Below, in pieces: positions 1-9,718 of a stretch of 36,022 nt of DNA. The notes below the pieces were generated by a model. It was not told the DNA's origin and made no database searches. It was given only the letters and a program-made list of their open reading frames with translations. A program made the position numbers and the translations under genes. Where the stretch lies: assembly GCA_937921485.1 (NCBI GenBank), contig CAKZSV010000030.1, positions 1 through 36,022 on the forward strand, written 5' to 3'. Every line of letters starts with the position of its first letter. Position 1 is the first letter of the stretch. The stretch comes from an uncultured bacterium (GTDB lineage Bacteria; Spirochaetota; UBA4802; JAGODF01).

Positions 1-3000
1 AATGAAAGGCTCCCAATGGTTACAATTTCCGCGTAGCTTCCAGCCGGCCATAGCCAGGAAGCAGCTTTTACCATGTATGGAAGTTCCTGCGGATTTATAA
101 CCTTACCATTTCCCGATTTTTCCGAAGATATCCGCGTCCAGTCCACCCCGGAATCGGAAGTGATATTTTTAAAGCTGCTAAAGTTGGGAGCGTTGTACTC
201 ATTGAAGCCTTCAACCGCAACAAGCGCTTCTCCTGTCGTCGTCCCGGTGGTGAAGGTAAAGCTGGTGGGAGCACCCAAAGCTCTTCCAGCCACATCGGTG
301 AAGCCGTTCAGCGTAACCGTATAGAGCGTACTTGCACTAAGGTTAGGAATGGTATATACGACGGTGCGACCGCCCTCAATCCAGCCATCGCGTGAATTTG
401 CCCCTGGATTCGGAGAAATACTGATAGTACCATTGGCCGTGTTCATCATCTCATTGAATCGAATGACAATTTTTTTAATATCCCTTCCCACATTTTTACT
501 TCCTCCCGCGGGTATTGTGGAAAGAATTAATGGAGCTGTAGTGTCAGCTCCGGTAGTAAAATTCCAGATACCATCGCCTACATAGGTATCTTTCCTCACA
601 ACATTGCCGTCAGGATCTTCAAATGAACCGCCCCAGCCATAGAGGCGCGCTTGATAGCTGGTATTGCCTTTAAATCTGCCAACCACAGGATAGGTGATGA
701 CGGTATTGCCGGATGACCAGACCCCCGGCCCAACAGAAGCCGGAGAAGGCGTGTTTCCTGATGCCCCTTCGTACAGTTCGCACCAGCTTTTCGATGGGTT
801 CATTGCCCTATCGAACGTGATTCGAATATGTGAAATATTATATTCAACACCGCTCGCGTTATCGGCTCTTGTGGTAAAGTTCACTCCATTCGTTGAGGTC
901 GCGATGTTGGTGATATACGGCGCAGAGTTTGTCGTAAACGACCAGCTCGTATTTGCCAGTGCATTGTTTGATTTGTCCTTAATAGCATTGGTGAGATAGA
1001 CAGTATATATGGTCGAATTGGAAAGAGTATTTTTCGGCATAATCCACCATTGTTTTGTCTGTTCATCATATACCGGGCTGTAGGTATCAACATTGTTTGC
1101 GCCCTGACGGAGATAAAACGACGTAGAACTCACACCCGACACCGGTTCACTGAATTTTACCCAGATGGTGGGTTTCAAAGGAACATTCTGTGCACCCGAA
1201 ACAGGATAACGTTCAAGAATTGTCGGAGGAGATGTATCTTTGACGGTGGTGAATTTCCATGTTGGTGTGATTTCCATCGCATTATTGGCAGCATCTCTGA
1301 TGGGTGTTGAATATTTATCCGCACCTTTCACCACAACCGTATATTCCGTCTCGCTTTCGAGGCTTTCGGTCGGATCAATTGTTACCGTAAAATTAGACGG
1401 ACTATATGAAATAGTTGCAGAAACTGGTGTTGAGCCTTTCATAAGCTGAATGGGATTCTCAATCGGGCTTTCCGCATTGATGATATGCTCGGAAAACTGC
1501 ATGGTAATGTTCGTATCGAGCGAAACGCCCGTCGCACCATTCCCCGGGCTCTGCGTTCCGCCCACAATATAGGGAGGAGTGTTATCGGCCACCTTCATGG
1601 TAGTAAATACCCAGGTATATTCGCTTCCGAGAGGATTGTTATATTGATCTTTGATAGCCGTTGTCAGGTGTGCGGTGTATTGCATTTCTCCTATTAAATT
1701 CGAGGATGGAATGAGCGTTAACGTAAATGTTTCAGCATCGTACGTTACTGTTGCCGCAGCTTTATTGTGACTTGTATCTTCGATATAAAATGACGAGGTA
1801 GTGTACCCCGTAATATCTTCAGAAAAAGTCGCAGTGATATTCTTAATTTCCACCGGAATATTTGTTGCACCATTGACTGGATATACCGACGTGACAAACG
1901 GTGCAACATTGTCCGCCGGTGTTTGAAACGACCAGGATATGGTGGCACCTTGCAGCGCATTACCGGCACGGTCTTTTATCGCCCCGGTCAGATGCGCCCA
2001 ATAGGTTGTTTGCTTTTTCAGTTTACTTGGTTCGTTGACCTCAAGTTCGGCAGTTAAAAGTCCCTGCGTATAGGTTATCACCGCGGGAATTTTTTCCCCG
2101 CCCGGATCGGAAGTTTCCGTCACATAGAACGAAGTTCCGGAAACATATTTCACATCTTCGCTAAAGATCACGGTCACTTTACCGCTTGTCCAGTTTTCAG
2201 AACCCTGGGCAGGGACTTTGTTTACCACCTGCGGAGCGGTAAGATCCAGTCCGGTAACCGAAAAAGTCCATTCTTTTGGCACAAGCGTATTGTGGTTGGG
2301 CGATTCATCAGTAATACCCGTGGTAAGCATCACTTTATATTCGCCCGTTTCTTCGATATTCGCAAGAGGAACAAGCGTCGCGCTCGGAGTATTGGTTTCG
2401 GGATCGTATGAGTAATTCACATTGCAGGAAACTTCCTCCCCACCTCCAAAATTTTTTATCAGTTTGAAGGTACTCCCGCTGACGCTGGTAACTTTCTCAC
2501 TGAAAATGACTTTCACCTCAACTGCATTTCCCGGCACGTCGGGTGTTCCCTGCGCAGGCGTGAAAAATACCACCTCCGGACGCACATCATCGGCCTTTGT
2601 GGTGAATGACCAGGTAATATCCGATGCCACCTTATTTCCGGCATTGTCCTTAATATCGGTGGAAGCACCGCCCTTCACCACAACCGTGTATTGCGTTCCG
2701 TACTCAAGATAATTTCCCGGTGTAATATATCCAACGTTCTGCAAGGCATCATAGGTAATATTCGAACTCACAAGAGTTCCGCCCGCATCTCCCCTATACA
2801 GCATCACAGTTCCCGGTCCAACACCGGTTACGGGTTCCGTAAATTTGATGGCAATCGTCTTTGTGACCGGCACATCGCTTTCATTTTGCTGTGGCGATGT
2901 GATATTGTTAAAATCCACCGACGGCGGCGTGGTATCGGGTGCCATGCCGGTATGGAACGACCATACGGTTACATTTAAACTATTATTACTTAAATCCTTG

Positions 3001-4655
3001 ATGTCTCCAGTTAGCCTGACTTCAATGTCGCTGTCGTAGGGAAGATTTCCGTCGGGATCGAACGTGGCGGTTTTTGTCGCCGGACTGTAGCTTACTTCGC
3101 CGCTTATCGGCTGACCGCTGGAAAGATTTTTAACCTGAAAGCTTGAAACAGTTACTCCACTTACGTCCTCACTGAAGGTTGCGGTGATGACGGTATTGAC
3201 GCCCACATCCCATAACCCATGAGCGGGATTTTTTGAAACGACAACCGGTATGGTCGAATCACCGGTTTTAAACTGCCAGGAAACCGGTGAAAGCGGATTA
3301 TTTGATGTATCTTTAATATCGGAAGTAAGCCGCACTCTGTACCAGGTTCCTTCCTGATAAGTAGTAAGCGGCGTGAAGGTGGCAGTTCTCAGAGAGCTTG
3401 AGTAGACAACCGTTCCGGAAACCGGCACAGAATCCGACACGCGTTCAACAATAAAACTTGCACTGCTTATACCCGTGACATTTTCAGAAAAAGTGACTTC
3501 CACTTCTTTATCCGTAGCAACATTTTCCTGGTTATCGGTGGGATCTTTCGCTGTTACTGTGGGTGGCAGGGTATCCTCTTCATTGGAAGTTGTGAATGTC
3601 CAGGAAACATCAGATTTGAGCGGATTATATGCACAATCGCGAATTTCTTTCGACAATTCAACGCGGTAATTTTGGGTTGCCTCAAGGAGACTTTGGGGAT
3701 ACAAAATCGCAGTTTTGGTAGTATCATTGTAAATGACTGTCGCAGGTACCACGCTCTCATCCAGAACTTTGATGAGCTTGAAATTGGTCGAGGTATTGTG
3801 AATGCTTGAAGCGAGAAGCGATTCGCTAAATGTTACTGTGATGCTGGAACTACGCGGCACACCCGTTTCATTTTCATTCGGCGTTTTAGCTACGACTTCA
3901 GGTTCCTTCCTATCATCCGTCGTAAAAGACCACTGCGTCAGGGGCAACCGGTTACCCGCCACATCGGTGATGGTATCCAGCACATATACCGTATAGCCCG
4001 TCCATTCGGCGAGCTTTCCTCCACTAACACTAAGCAATGCCTTACGGCTTGAAGGGTCGTATGAAACCGACGCAGCAACAAGTTCGCCATTCGAAGACTT
4101 TTTAATAAAAAACGTACTGCTGCTCACATTATTAACTGGCTCACTGAAAACAACATATATTTGACCATCGACGGGGACATAATAATCTTGATTCGGGCTT
4201 CTTTCAATTATCGAAGGCGCAACTGTATCCCCTTCCTCCCCTGTCGTAAACACCCACGACTCTGCCTCAAGCGCCACACCCGCGCGGCTTCGCACATCGC
4301 TGGTGATGGTCACATAATAAATGGTATTCCATTCGAGGTTTTCCATCGGCGTCAGCGTGGCCGTATGGCTGGCATCATCATAGGTCACCGTGGCGGGAAC
4401 ATGCCCGAATGTTCCAAGCCGCTCGAGATACAATGTCGACGTTGAAATATTAATAACGCTTTTGCTGAAAACCACATGCACCTGCGTATTCACCGGCACA
4501 TCGCCTTCATGATTGGCAGGGGAAACGCGCACAATAACCGGCGGCTCGGTATCGCCATTGTCACCGGTACCAAGACATCCGAAGCTTGTAAACGCTACGA
4601 GCAAGGCGGCAAGCGGCGTAATGATGTATGTTCGTATGGAATATGCGGTTTTCAT
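1..4655 (-). CDS. Giant Ig-like-repeat surface lipoprotein (partial, C-terminus beyond window)
   Basis: One minus-strand frame stays open from the ATG at 4655 to the left edge (1551 codons seen, no stop). The start has a GGAGG Shine-Dalgarno about 8 nt upstream. The N-terminus is a lipoprotein-type signal peptide ending in SFGC with the candidate lipidated cysteine at residue 27. After it come about 13 units of 100-115 residues. Each opens with a D-x-x-P-P-like turn followed by VP, has FSE-V near its first third, a TATV/T-Y-D strand, a DIKD-x-x-N-N loop, and ends W-x-FTT. This is the pattern of the bacterial Ig-like Big_5/SbsA family found in surface and adhesion proteins. The last 80 visible residues lack the pattern and resemble the start of a jelly-roll or cleaved-adhesin-like domain (weak). 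A role as an outer-surface structural or adhesive protein is inferred. It lies 108 bp downstream of a FecR-domain lipoprotein on the same strand. Confidence 0.85.
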   Translation of the reverse strand, partial: MKTAYSIRTYIITPLAALLVAFTSFGCLGTGDNGDTEPPVIVRVSPANHEGDVPVNTQVHVVFSKSVINISTSTLYLERLGTFGHVPATVTYDDASHTATLTPMENLEWNTIYYVTITSDVRSRAGVALEAESWVFTTGEEGDTVAPSIIERSPNQDYYVPVDGQIYVVFSEPVNNVSSSTFFIKKSSNGELVAASVSYDPSSRKALLSVSGGKLAEWTGYTVYVLDTITDVAGNRLPLTQWSFTTDDRKEPEVVAKTPNENETGVPRSSSITVTFSESLLASSIHNTSTNFKLIKVLDESVVPATVIYNDTTKTAILYPQSLLEATQNYRVELSKEIRDCAYNPLKSDVSWTFTTSNEEDTLPPTVTAKDPTDNQENVATDKEVEVTFSENVTGISSASFIVERVSDSVPVSGTVVYSSSLRTATFTPLTTYQEGTWYRVRLTSDIKDTSNNPLSPVSWQFKTGDSTIPVVVSKNPAHGLWDVGVNTVITATFSEDVSGVTVSSFQVKNLSSGQPISGEVSYSPATKTATFDPDGNLPYDSDIEVRLTGDIKDLSNNSLNVTVWSFHTGMAPDTTPPSVDFNNITSPQQNESDVPVTKTIAIKFTEPVTGVGPGTVMLYRGDAGGTLVSSNITYDALQNVGYITPGNYLEYGTQYTVVVKGGASTDIKDNAGNKVASDITWSFTTKADDVRPEVVFFTPAQGTPDVPGNAVEVKVIFSEKVTSVSGSTFKLIKNFGGGEEVSCNVNYSYDPETNTPSATLVPLANIEETGEYKVMLTTGITDESPNHNTLVPKEWTFSVTGLDLTAPQVVNKVPAQGSENWTSGKVTVIFSEDVKYVSGTSFYVTETSDPGGEKIPAVITYTQGLLTAELEVNEPSKLKKQTTYWAHLTGAIKDRAGNALQGATISWSFQTPADNVAPFVTSVYPVNGATNIPVEIKNITATFSEDITGYTTSSFYIEDTSHNKAAATVTYDAETFTLTLIPSSNLIGEMQYTAHLTTAIKDQYNNPLGSEYTWVFTTMKVADNTPPYIVGGTQSPGNGATGVSLDTNITMQFSEHIINAESPIENPIQLMKGSTPVSATISYSPSNFTVTIDPTESLESETEYTVVVKGADKYSTPIRDAANNAMEITPTWKFTTVKDTSPPTILERYPVSGAQNVPLKPTIWVKFSEPVSGVSSTSFYLRQGANNVDTYSPVYDEQTKQWWIMPKNTLSNSTIYTVYLTNAIKDKSNNALANTSWSFTTNSAPYITNIATSTNGVNFTTRADNASGVEYNISHIRITFDRAMNPSKSWCELYEGASGNTPSPASVGPGVWSSGNTVITYPVVGRFKGNTSYQARLYGWGGSFEDPDGNVVRKDTYVGDGIWNFTTGADTTAPLILSTIPAGGSKNVGRDIKKIVIRFNEMMNTANGTISISPNPGANSRDGWIEGGRTVVYTIPNLSASTLYTVTLNGFTDVAGRALGAPTSFTFTTGTTTGEALVAVEGFNEYNAPNFSSFKNITSDSGVDWTRISSEKSGNGKVINPQELPYMVKAASWLWPAGSYAEIVTIGSLS

Positions 4656-4763
4656 AGTACACCTCCGGAAAAAACATGTGCTATACACATAGAAAGCGTC
4701 TTAATACAATCATCTGTATATCTTTTTAAAAAATAAAATATGATAAAAAAGTATTTCATTTCA

Positions 4764-5654
4764 TCACCTCAATGCGCTGTATGGGCTCATGCTCAGGATA
4801 TCCTTCTGCGCAATGGTGCGCATGCCTTCGCGCGTCGCAACATCCACCAGCTTCCCCCGCGCGCGGACATGTCCGATGATTCTCGCGCCCTTCTTTGTAG
4901 TGATAACCGAAAGAGGCCCTTCTTTTCGTGCGAGGGCCTGCATGCCGAGCTTTTCAGAAAGATGTTCCGGGCTGAGGGCAATCATCTCCATTACAACGGG
5001 CATCGGCACGATGGACGACGGAGCTGCCGAATTAGCGTGCGAAAGATCAATGAATTTCACCCGATGTAAAAGCGCGTACATCCGTTTTTCCTGCGTGCTC
5101 ATCGCGCTCACCAGAGCAGCATCCGAATACAATTCGAATTTTTCACCCGCGCGAAGATTTTTTCTTTCCTGCGCACGCACAATCTCTGCACTTCCCTCAA
5201 ACGCGCTCACCGAAAGCGCAGTGCCGTCGTACGCGATATCGAAAGCTCCCTTCCCTGCAACGAGCGTCACATCGCCTGCGGCGATGTTGACCCGAACAGT
5301 GCGCGTTTTATTCAGCACCGCAAGATTTCCTTTTTCGAGTTTTACTTCCACACTGCTTTCAGCCGGATTCAGATTGTATTCGACTTTCGCGCCGGAGCGA
5401 AGCACGCACGCGATTGCATCTCCCACCTGCAGCACGGCAAGGGAATTCGGTTCACATGTTATGACTGCACCCGGGAAAACTTCATGCGGAAGTGCAGCAG
5501 GCGCATCATCAGCGCGCACTGTTCCACTCGTGAAGGTGATATAGGAATGGTGAATCGATGAACTGCAGACCGCACCGAAAATCATCATAGACGCCGCGAT
5601 TACAACGCTGAGATGATTCGTCAACCGCGTCTGTATGTATCCTTCTTTCCTCAT
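4764..5654 (-). CDS. FecR-domain lipoprotein
   Basis: This 296-residue protein starts with a basic and hydrophobic signal segment ending FGAVC, with the candidate lipid-anchored cysteine at residue 30. Residues about 40-175 show the FecR-type beta-rich domain: a metal-free pattern of VFPGAVI, AVLQVGDAIACVLRSGAKV, VKLEKGNLAV and VTLVAGKGAFDIAYDG, then an AFEGSAEI strand and LRAGEKFEL. In most FecR-domain proteins of this kind the domain is periplasmic and not linked to iron. The last 45 residues form a second small beta unit (KKGARIIGHV, DVATREG, ILSMSP). No cognate ECF sigma factor is next to it, so a classical FecR signalling role is unlikely. It lies directly upstream of the giant Ig-repeat lipoprotein and may be co-transcribed with it. 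Exact function is unknown. Confidence 0.75.
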   Translation of the reverse strand: MRKEGYIQTRLTNHLSVVIAASMMIFGAVCSSSIHHSYITFTSGTVRADDAPAALPHEVFPGAVITCEPNSLAVLQVGDAIACVLRSGAKVEYNLNPAESSVEVKLEKGNLAVLNKTRTVRVNIAAGDVTLVAGKGAFDIAYDGTALSVSAFEGSAEIVRAQERKNLRAGEKFELYSDAALVSAMSTQEKRMYALLHRVKFIDLSHANSAAPSSIVPMPVVMEMIALSPEHLSEKLGMQALARKEGPLSVITTKKGARIIGHVRARGKLVDVATREGMRTIAQKDILSMSPYSALR

Positions 5655-6159
5655 TGCGTTTCATCTTTCAAAATTAAACCCGTTTGTGCTTGATAATTAT
5701 CATTCCATCACGATTTGAATTAATTATTACTCCTTTTATTAATCCTTTATCGGTTGATATTTACTCGCTTACATCATAATATGAAATATAATTATTATAA
5801 AGTTTATAAAAATGCGCCTCTTCACCTCGCTATTATATTATACCTCATTTCGGCCATTTGGAACAAAAATAAAAACCCGCCAGTGCTTTTTTCAACATTT
5901 TTTTTACAAAATTAATAAAAAAACATCATTTTTTTCATTATATGAGACATAATTTTCGACAAATTATTGGTCATTGTCCAAAAATAATGTATTGTGCGCA
6001 ATTTTTCATTTTTTTGCCATCGCCAAACGAGGCAATCTTTTTGATGTATCGATAAATTTTAATTGACATAATGAAATATATTGATAAAAAAATCATTCAT
6101 TCTCGCATGCCGTATATGCTTGCATCTTACAAATAGTTAAATAAACATCATTCGATATA
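5655..6159. other. Divergent AT-rich intergenic region
   Basis: About 500 bp of very AT-rich DNA between divergently transcribed genes. No convincing open frame was seen. It holds a 12-bp perfect palindrome (5691-5702) and a loose inverted repeat around 5965-5990 (ATTATTGG paired with CCAAAAATAAT). A TTGACA at 6063-6068 has no well-placed -10 partner. Promoters for the FecR-domain gene and the SpoIIE-type gene must lie here, but I cannot place them with confidence. Confidence 0.5.
5691..5702. promoter_or_regulatory. 12-bp AT-rich palindrome upstream of FecR-domain gene
   Basis: TGATAATTATCA is perfectly self-complementary and sits 37 bp upstream of the start of the FecR-domain lipoprotein. 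It resembles GATAAT-type half sites of Fur operators, but such short AT-rich palindromes also arise by chance in this background. Candidate operator only. Confidence 0.25.
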
Positions 6160-8331
6160 ATGTTCCCCTGCACCACATATAATAAAAAAGTTCTCTGCGA
6201 ATATCGGGATAAAAAAAATCCTGCGCATGCGCACTGCACAAATCCATCTGAGTATTCAGGTTCGCGCGCGCCGCGCATTCGCACTTTCGGAATATTCTCT
6301 TTTTTCATGCTCTTCTGTTCCATTATCGCCTGCAGCATGCCGCACACCACCCGGGCCGAAGATGGCGTGCTCGATGTATCATCATACGATTTTTCCACAC
6401 GCGGGGCGGCAAAACTTGATGGCATGTGGGAATTGTACTGGGGAAAGCTAATTGAACCGGACGATTTTACCAAAAACACGCTGCCGTCACCATCATTCGT
6501 CCACGTACCCGATACATGGGACAGGCATACCATCAACGGAAAACATCTGCCGGGAATCGGGCATGCAACTTTCCGATTAAAGCTTAAACTGCCGCCGGGT
6601 ATCGCCAGCTTCGGAATCAAACTTCAGGAAGCAAGCAGCGCCTACCGGCTCTACATCAATGGCACGCTTATTGCTTCGAACGGCACTGTTGGAACCAGCC
6701 CCACAAGTTCAATTCCGCAATTCCTCCCGCAAACGGCGCATTTCCAGGCTGAAAACGGCGAAGCAGAAATTGTGATACACATTTCAAATTATCACGAAAA
6801 AAACGGCGGGCCATGGCACAGCATCTACATGGGACTTCCTGAACAAATCGCGAAATTGAGAGAGGCCCGTGTATTCATTGAGGCCGCACTCATCGGCATC
6901 CTGCTTGTCATTGGCATCTACCATCTCGGCCTTTTCATCATCAGGCCAAAAGAACGCTCTTCTTTCTATTTTTTCCTTTATTGCCAGATCATCGCGCTGC
7001 GCACGGTTCTTATGGGCGAGCGTCTTCTCATATTCTTTTTTCCGCATTTCCCATGGGAACTTGCCGTTCGCCTCGAACACATATCATTTTACATGGCCGT
7101 TCCCCTTTTCAGCTATTTTCTCACCTCGCTGTATCCCGCCGAAATACACCGCTATTTTTCCCGTGCGCTACTTGCAGCCGGCCTCATTGCTTCCGCAATC
7201 GTGTTTGCAACGCCTGCGCGCGTTTTCACCCATCTGGTGACGCCGTTTCAGATAATTACGCTGATTGCACTGGTGTACTGGATTTACGGCATAATGCTAT
7301 CAATTATGCGCAAGGAGGAAGACGCGCTTTTAGTTTTTTTCGGTTTTATTGTGATTTCGGCCACAGCCGTAAATGACATGCTGTACGCCCGCGGGACAAT
7401 CAACACCGGATATTTGATTTCCTTTGGCCTCCTGATGCTGATTTTCATTCTCTCGTTTTCGATTTCATTGCGCTTTTCACGAAGCTTCAGGCGGTCGGAG
7501 GAACTCGCGAAAGAACTCATGCGCTCAAAACAACAAATTGAGGAACACAACCGCACCCTTGAAGAAAAAGTTCTCGAACGGAGCGCGAAAATACTGCAAC
7601 AAAACGCATTTTTTGAAATGCAGCTCGATATGGCGGGAAGGCTTCAGCGCTCATTTCTTCCGACTTCCCCTCCAAATATCGCTGAAGCGAATATCGCAAC
7701 TTTATATCTTCCCTCTATGGGCGTAGGCGGCGACATATATGATTTTCGAACGCAAGCTGCGCAGGGACTTGGCATATTCATTGCGGATGTTTCCGGCCAC
7801 GGCATTGCGGCCGCGCTGATTGCATCCATGGTCAAAATGTCGCTCAACCGATGGGACGAATACTTCGAAAAGCCATCATCGCTTTTGAAGGAAATATATG
7901 CCACGGTAAGCGATAAAATCGGCAATAATTTCGTGAGCGCCTGCGCCTGTTATCTCGATATTACGCGCGGAATTCTGCGCATATCCAACGCAGGTCATCC
8001 GTTTCCAATCATTCTGCAAAAGAAAGGTCCGCTTCTCCAGAGAGAAAGCAAAGGCCATGTGATTTCAAACCTCTTCAGTTCCAACTTCGAGGATGTTGCG
8101 GTGCAGCTTTCACCCGGTGATAAAATCATCCTCTATACCGACGGCATCATCGAGGCACGCAGCCACACAGGCGAACTTTTCGGCGAGGAGAGATTCATTC
8201 ATTTATTAAATGAAAACAAAACACTTTCCCCAGGTAAACTGTGCGGAATCATTCATCAGTCGGTTTTTTCCCACATGGCAGAACACCAGGAAGACGACAT
8301 CACGATGGTGATTGTGCAATTTGAGGGCTGA
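6160..8331 (+). CDS. 7TM-DISM receptor with SpoIIE/PP2C phosphatase domain
   Basis: This 723-residue membrane protein has three parts. Residues 70-230 form a beta-sandwich of the 7TMR-DISMED2 type (VPDTWD, FRLKLKLP, YRLYINGTLIASNG, IVIHISNYHEKNGGPW). Residues 237-440 carry seven hydrophobic helices. A short coiled coil (445-480) leads into a PP2C/SpoIIE domain. All metal-binding and catalytic signatures are present: GGDIYD (523-528), DVSGHG (543-548), NAGHP (610-614), YTDGIIEA (659-666) and EDDITMV (711-717). Proteins of this family usually sense a ligand outside the membrane and dephosphorylate an anti-anti-sigma (STAS) protein inside. No STAS or RsbW gene lies nearby, so the partner is elsewhere. 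The start is uncertain: the ATG at 6160 has no Shine-Dalgarno, overlaps a TATAAT, and leaves about 40 residues before the hydrophobic signal segment (43-58). Confidence 0.85.
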   Translation: MFPCTTYNKKVLCEYRDKKNPAHAHCTNPSEYSGSRAPRIRTFGIFSFFMLFCSIIACSMPHTTRAEDGVLDVSSYDFSTRGAAKLDGMWELYWGKLIEPDDFTKNTLPSPSFVHVPDTWDRHTINGKHLPGIGHATFRLKLKLPPGIASFGIKLQEASSAYRLYINGTLIASNGTVGTSPTSSIPQFLPQTAHFQAENGEAEIVIHISNYHEKNGGPWHSIYMGLPEQIAKLREARVFIEAALIGILLVIGIYHLGLFIIRPKERSSFYFFLYCQIIALRTVLMGERLLIFFFPHFPWELAVRLEHISFYMAVPLFSYFLTSLYPAEIHRYFSRALLAAGLIASAIVFATPARVFTHLVTPFQIITLIALVYWIYGIMLSIMRKEEDALLVFFGFIVISATAVNDMLYARGTINTGYLISFGLLMLIFILSFSISLRFSRSFRRSEELAKELMRSKQQIEEHNRTLEEKVLERSAKILQQNAFFEMQLDMAGRLQRSFLPTSPPNIAEANIATLYLPSMGVGGDIYDFRTQAAQGLGIFIADVSGHGIAAALIASMVKMSLNRWDEYFEKPSSLLKEIYATVSDKIGNNFVSACACYLDITRGILRISNAGHPFPIILQKKGPLLQRESKGHVISNLFSSNFEDVAVQLSPGDKIILYTDGIIEARSHTGELFGEERFIHLLNENKTLSPGKLCGIIHQSVFSHMAEHQEDDITMVIVQFEG

Positions 8332-8435
8332 AACGCATTTTTTCACTTCCGGTAAAAAGTAAAATCATTGCATTATACGACGGCGTTTCCATTTCTGTTC
8401 CTTTCTGGCACATCCATTACAATAAGGAATTATAC

Positions 8436-9497
8436 ATGAAACTCGGCATTCTCGGATTTCCGCAGTCTGGCAAAAAAACCCTTTTTCACATACTCACCGG
8501 CGCAGTTTTGTCACATCCTTCATCCGCGGAGGTGGGTATTGCCGATATTTTAGATAGCCGTTTCGACACGCTGGCGCGCATGTACCAGCCCAAAAAAGAA
8601 ACACGTGCGAAAATTAATTTTGAACTTTTGCCCGATATCGATGCGGATTCCTTGCGTGAAGGCGCAATCTTCAAAAACATCGCCGACACGGACGCGCTCT
8701 GCTGCGTCATCCGCGCTTTCACAAGCGATTCAGTGTATCATATCAAGGGCAGCGTCGACCCCCGAAGAGATCTCGAGACTATTTCAACCGAACTTCTTCT
8801 GCACGATCATCTCTTCGCCGAGAAGCGGCTCGAGCGAATCGCACAGAGCAAAAAGAAATCAGCAAAATGCAACACTGAGAAAGAAGAAGCGCTCATGCAA
8901 CGTTTCTGTCAGCATCTTGATGCAGGGCTTCCGCTCAGGACAGCGGAAATATCCAGCGAAGAACGCGCGATCATCACGAGCTATCCGTTCATCTCGCTGA
9001 AACAAACAATCATCGTGCTGAACACCGACGAGGCGGCATTATCGGACACCGAATTTCTTGCATCATACAAAAGTGCTTTCGCCAATCAGGATTTCATTTT
9101 CCTGAAAATCTCTGCACTCCTTGAATCGGAAATTGCCGGGCTGGACTCAATTGAAGAGAGAAATGAGTTCATGTTATCAGCCGGAATCGAAGAACCCTCG
9201 ATCAACCAGCTCACCCGCGCGTGCATGCACTCACTCGGGCTCATTTCGTTTTTCACCGTCGGCAAGGACGAGGTGAAGCAATGGCTCATTCGCAAGGGCT
9301 CGGCCGCACCCGAGGCGGGAAGGGCAATCCACTCGGACATAGAACGCGGCTTCATACGGGCGGAGGTAATGAAATTTCGCGATCTTGTTGAACTCCAGAG
9401 TGAAGAGGCCGTAAAAAAAGCCGGCAAGCTCTTCATTATGGGGAAAGACTACATCGTCGAGGACGGCGACATCATCAGCTTCCGGTTCAATGTGTAA
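8436..9497 (+). CDS. Degenerate YchF/Obg-like GTPase homologue with TGS-type C-terminus
   Basis: The 353-residue product follows the YchF layout: an N-terminal G domain, an inserted helical segment (about 125-180), a return to the G domain with an NTDE G4-like motif in IVLNTDEAAL, and a C-terminal TGS/DUF933 domain (SFFTVGKDEVKQWLIRKGS, ending in KDYIVEDGDIISFRFNV). Two nucleotide-binding motifs are changed. The P-loop reads GFPQSGKKT (residues 7-15), where YchF has GKS; the Mg-ligand serine is a lysine. The G3 segment, normally D-x-P/A-G-L-V-K-G-A, reads DIDADSLREGA, so the G3 glycine is lost. YchF proteins bind ATP or GTP and associate with ribosomes. This copy is probably a paralogue with weakened hydrolysis. 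The start is supported by AAGGAA 7 nt upstream. Confidence 0.75.
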   Translation: MKLGILGFPQSGKKTLFHILTGAVLSHPSSAEVGIADILDSRFDTLARMYQPKKETRAKINFELLPDIDADSLREGAIFKNIADTDALCCVIRAFTSDSVYHIKGSVDPRRDLETISTELLLHDHLFAEKRLERIAQSKKKSAKCNTEKEEALMQRFCQHLDAGLPLRTAEISSEERAIITSYPFISLKQTIIVLNTDEAALSDTEFLASYKSAFANQDFIFLKISALLESEIAGLDSIEERNEFMLSAGIEEPSINQLTRACMHSLGLISFFTVGKDEVKQWLIRKGSAAPEAGRAIHSDIERGFIRAEVMKFRDLVELQSEEAVKKAGKLFIMGKDYIVEDGDIISFRFNV

Positions 9498-9596
9498 ATA
9501 CCTATCATAAACAACACCACCACGTTTATACTTCTGCAGCGCTCATTTCCGAAAAAAAAATTTCAAGCAGCGGGTTACTATTCCCGCTTTCTTTTT

Positions 9597-9718
9597 TTGC
9601 TCTGACACCGCTCGCCCCCCTTGTTTTTGCTCTGTTTTTTGCTCTGACACCGCTTTCACCGTTATTTTTTTGCTCTGATATTTTTTTGCTCTGACACCGC
9701 ACACTTTGCTCTGACACC
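9597..9718 (+). repeat. Tandem-like cluster of TTGCTCTGACACC repeats
   Basis: Four exact copies of the 13-mer TTGCTCTGACACC lie at 9597-9609, 9639-9651, 9686-9698 and 9706-9718, all in the same orientation. Two partial copies (GCTCTG at 9629-9634 and GCTCTGA at 9672-9678) lie between them. Copies are preceded by T-runs and mostly followed by GC or AC. The surrounding 314-bp gap (9498-9811) has no convincing gene; a minus-strand frame through it only yields a repeated GVRAK-like peptide. The same 13-mer recurs at the right end of the window, 26 kb away. Confidence 0.8.

Noticed and set aside
5691..5702. Fur-controlled iron uptake implied by a GATAAT palindrome next to a FecR domain
   Set aside because: The FecR domain lacks an ECF sigma or TonB partner here, and the palindrome is short and AT-rich, so iron regulation is not supported.
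6063..6088. TTGACA and GATAAA as promoter of the SpoIIE-type gene
   Set aside because: Spacing is only 14 bp. Better positioned boxes were not found, so no promoter is called.
9597..9718. Possible CRISPR array
   Set aside because: Repeats are 13 bp with irregular spacings of 8-42 bp and low-complexity spacers. No cas genes are present.
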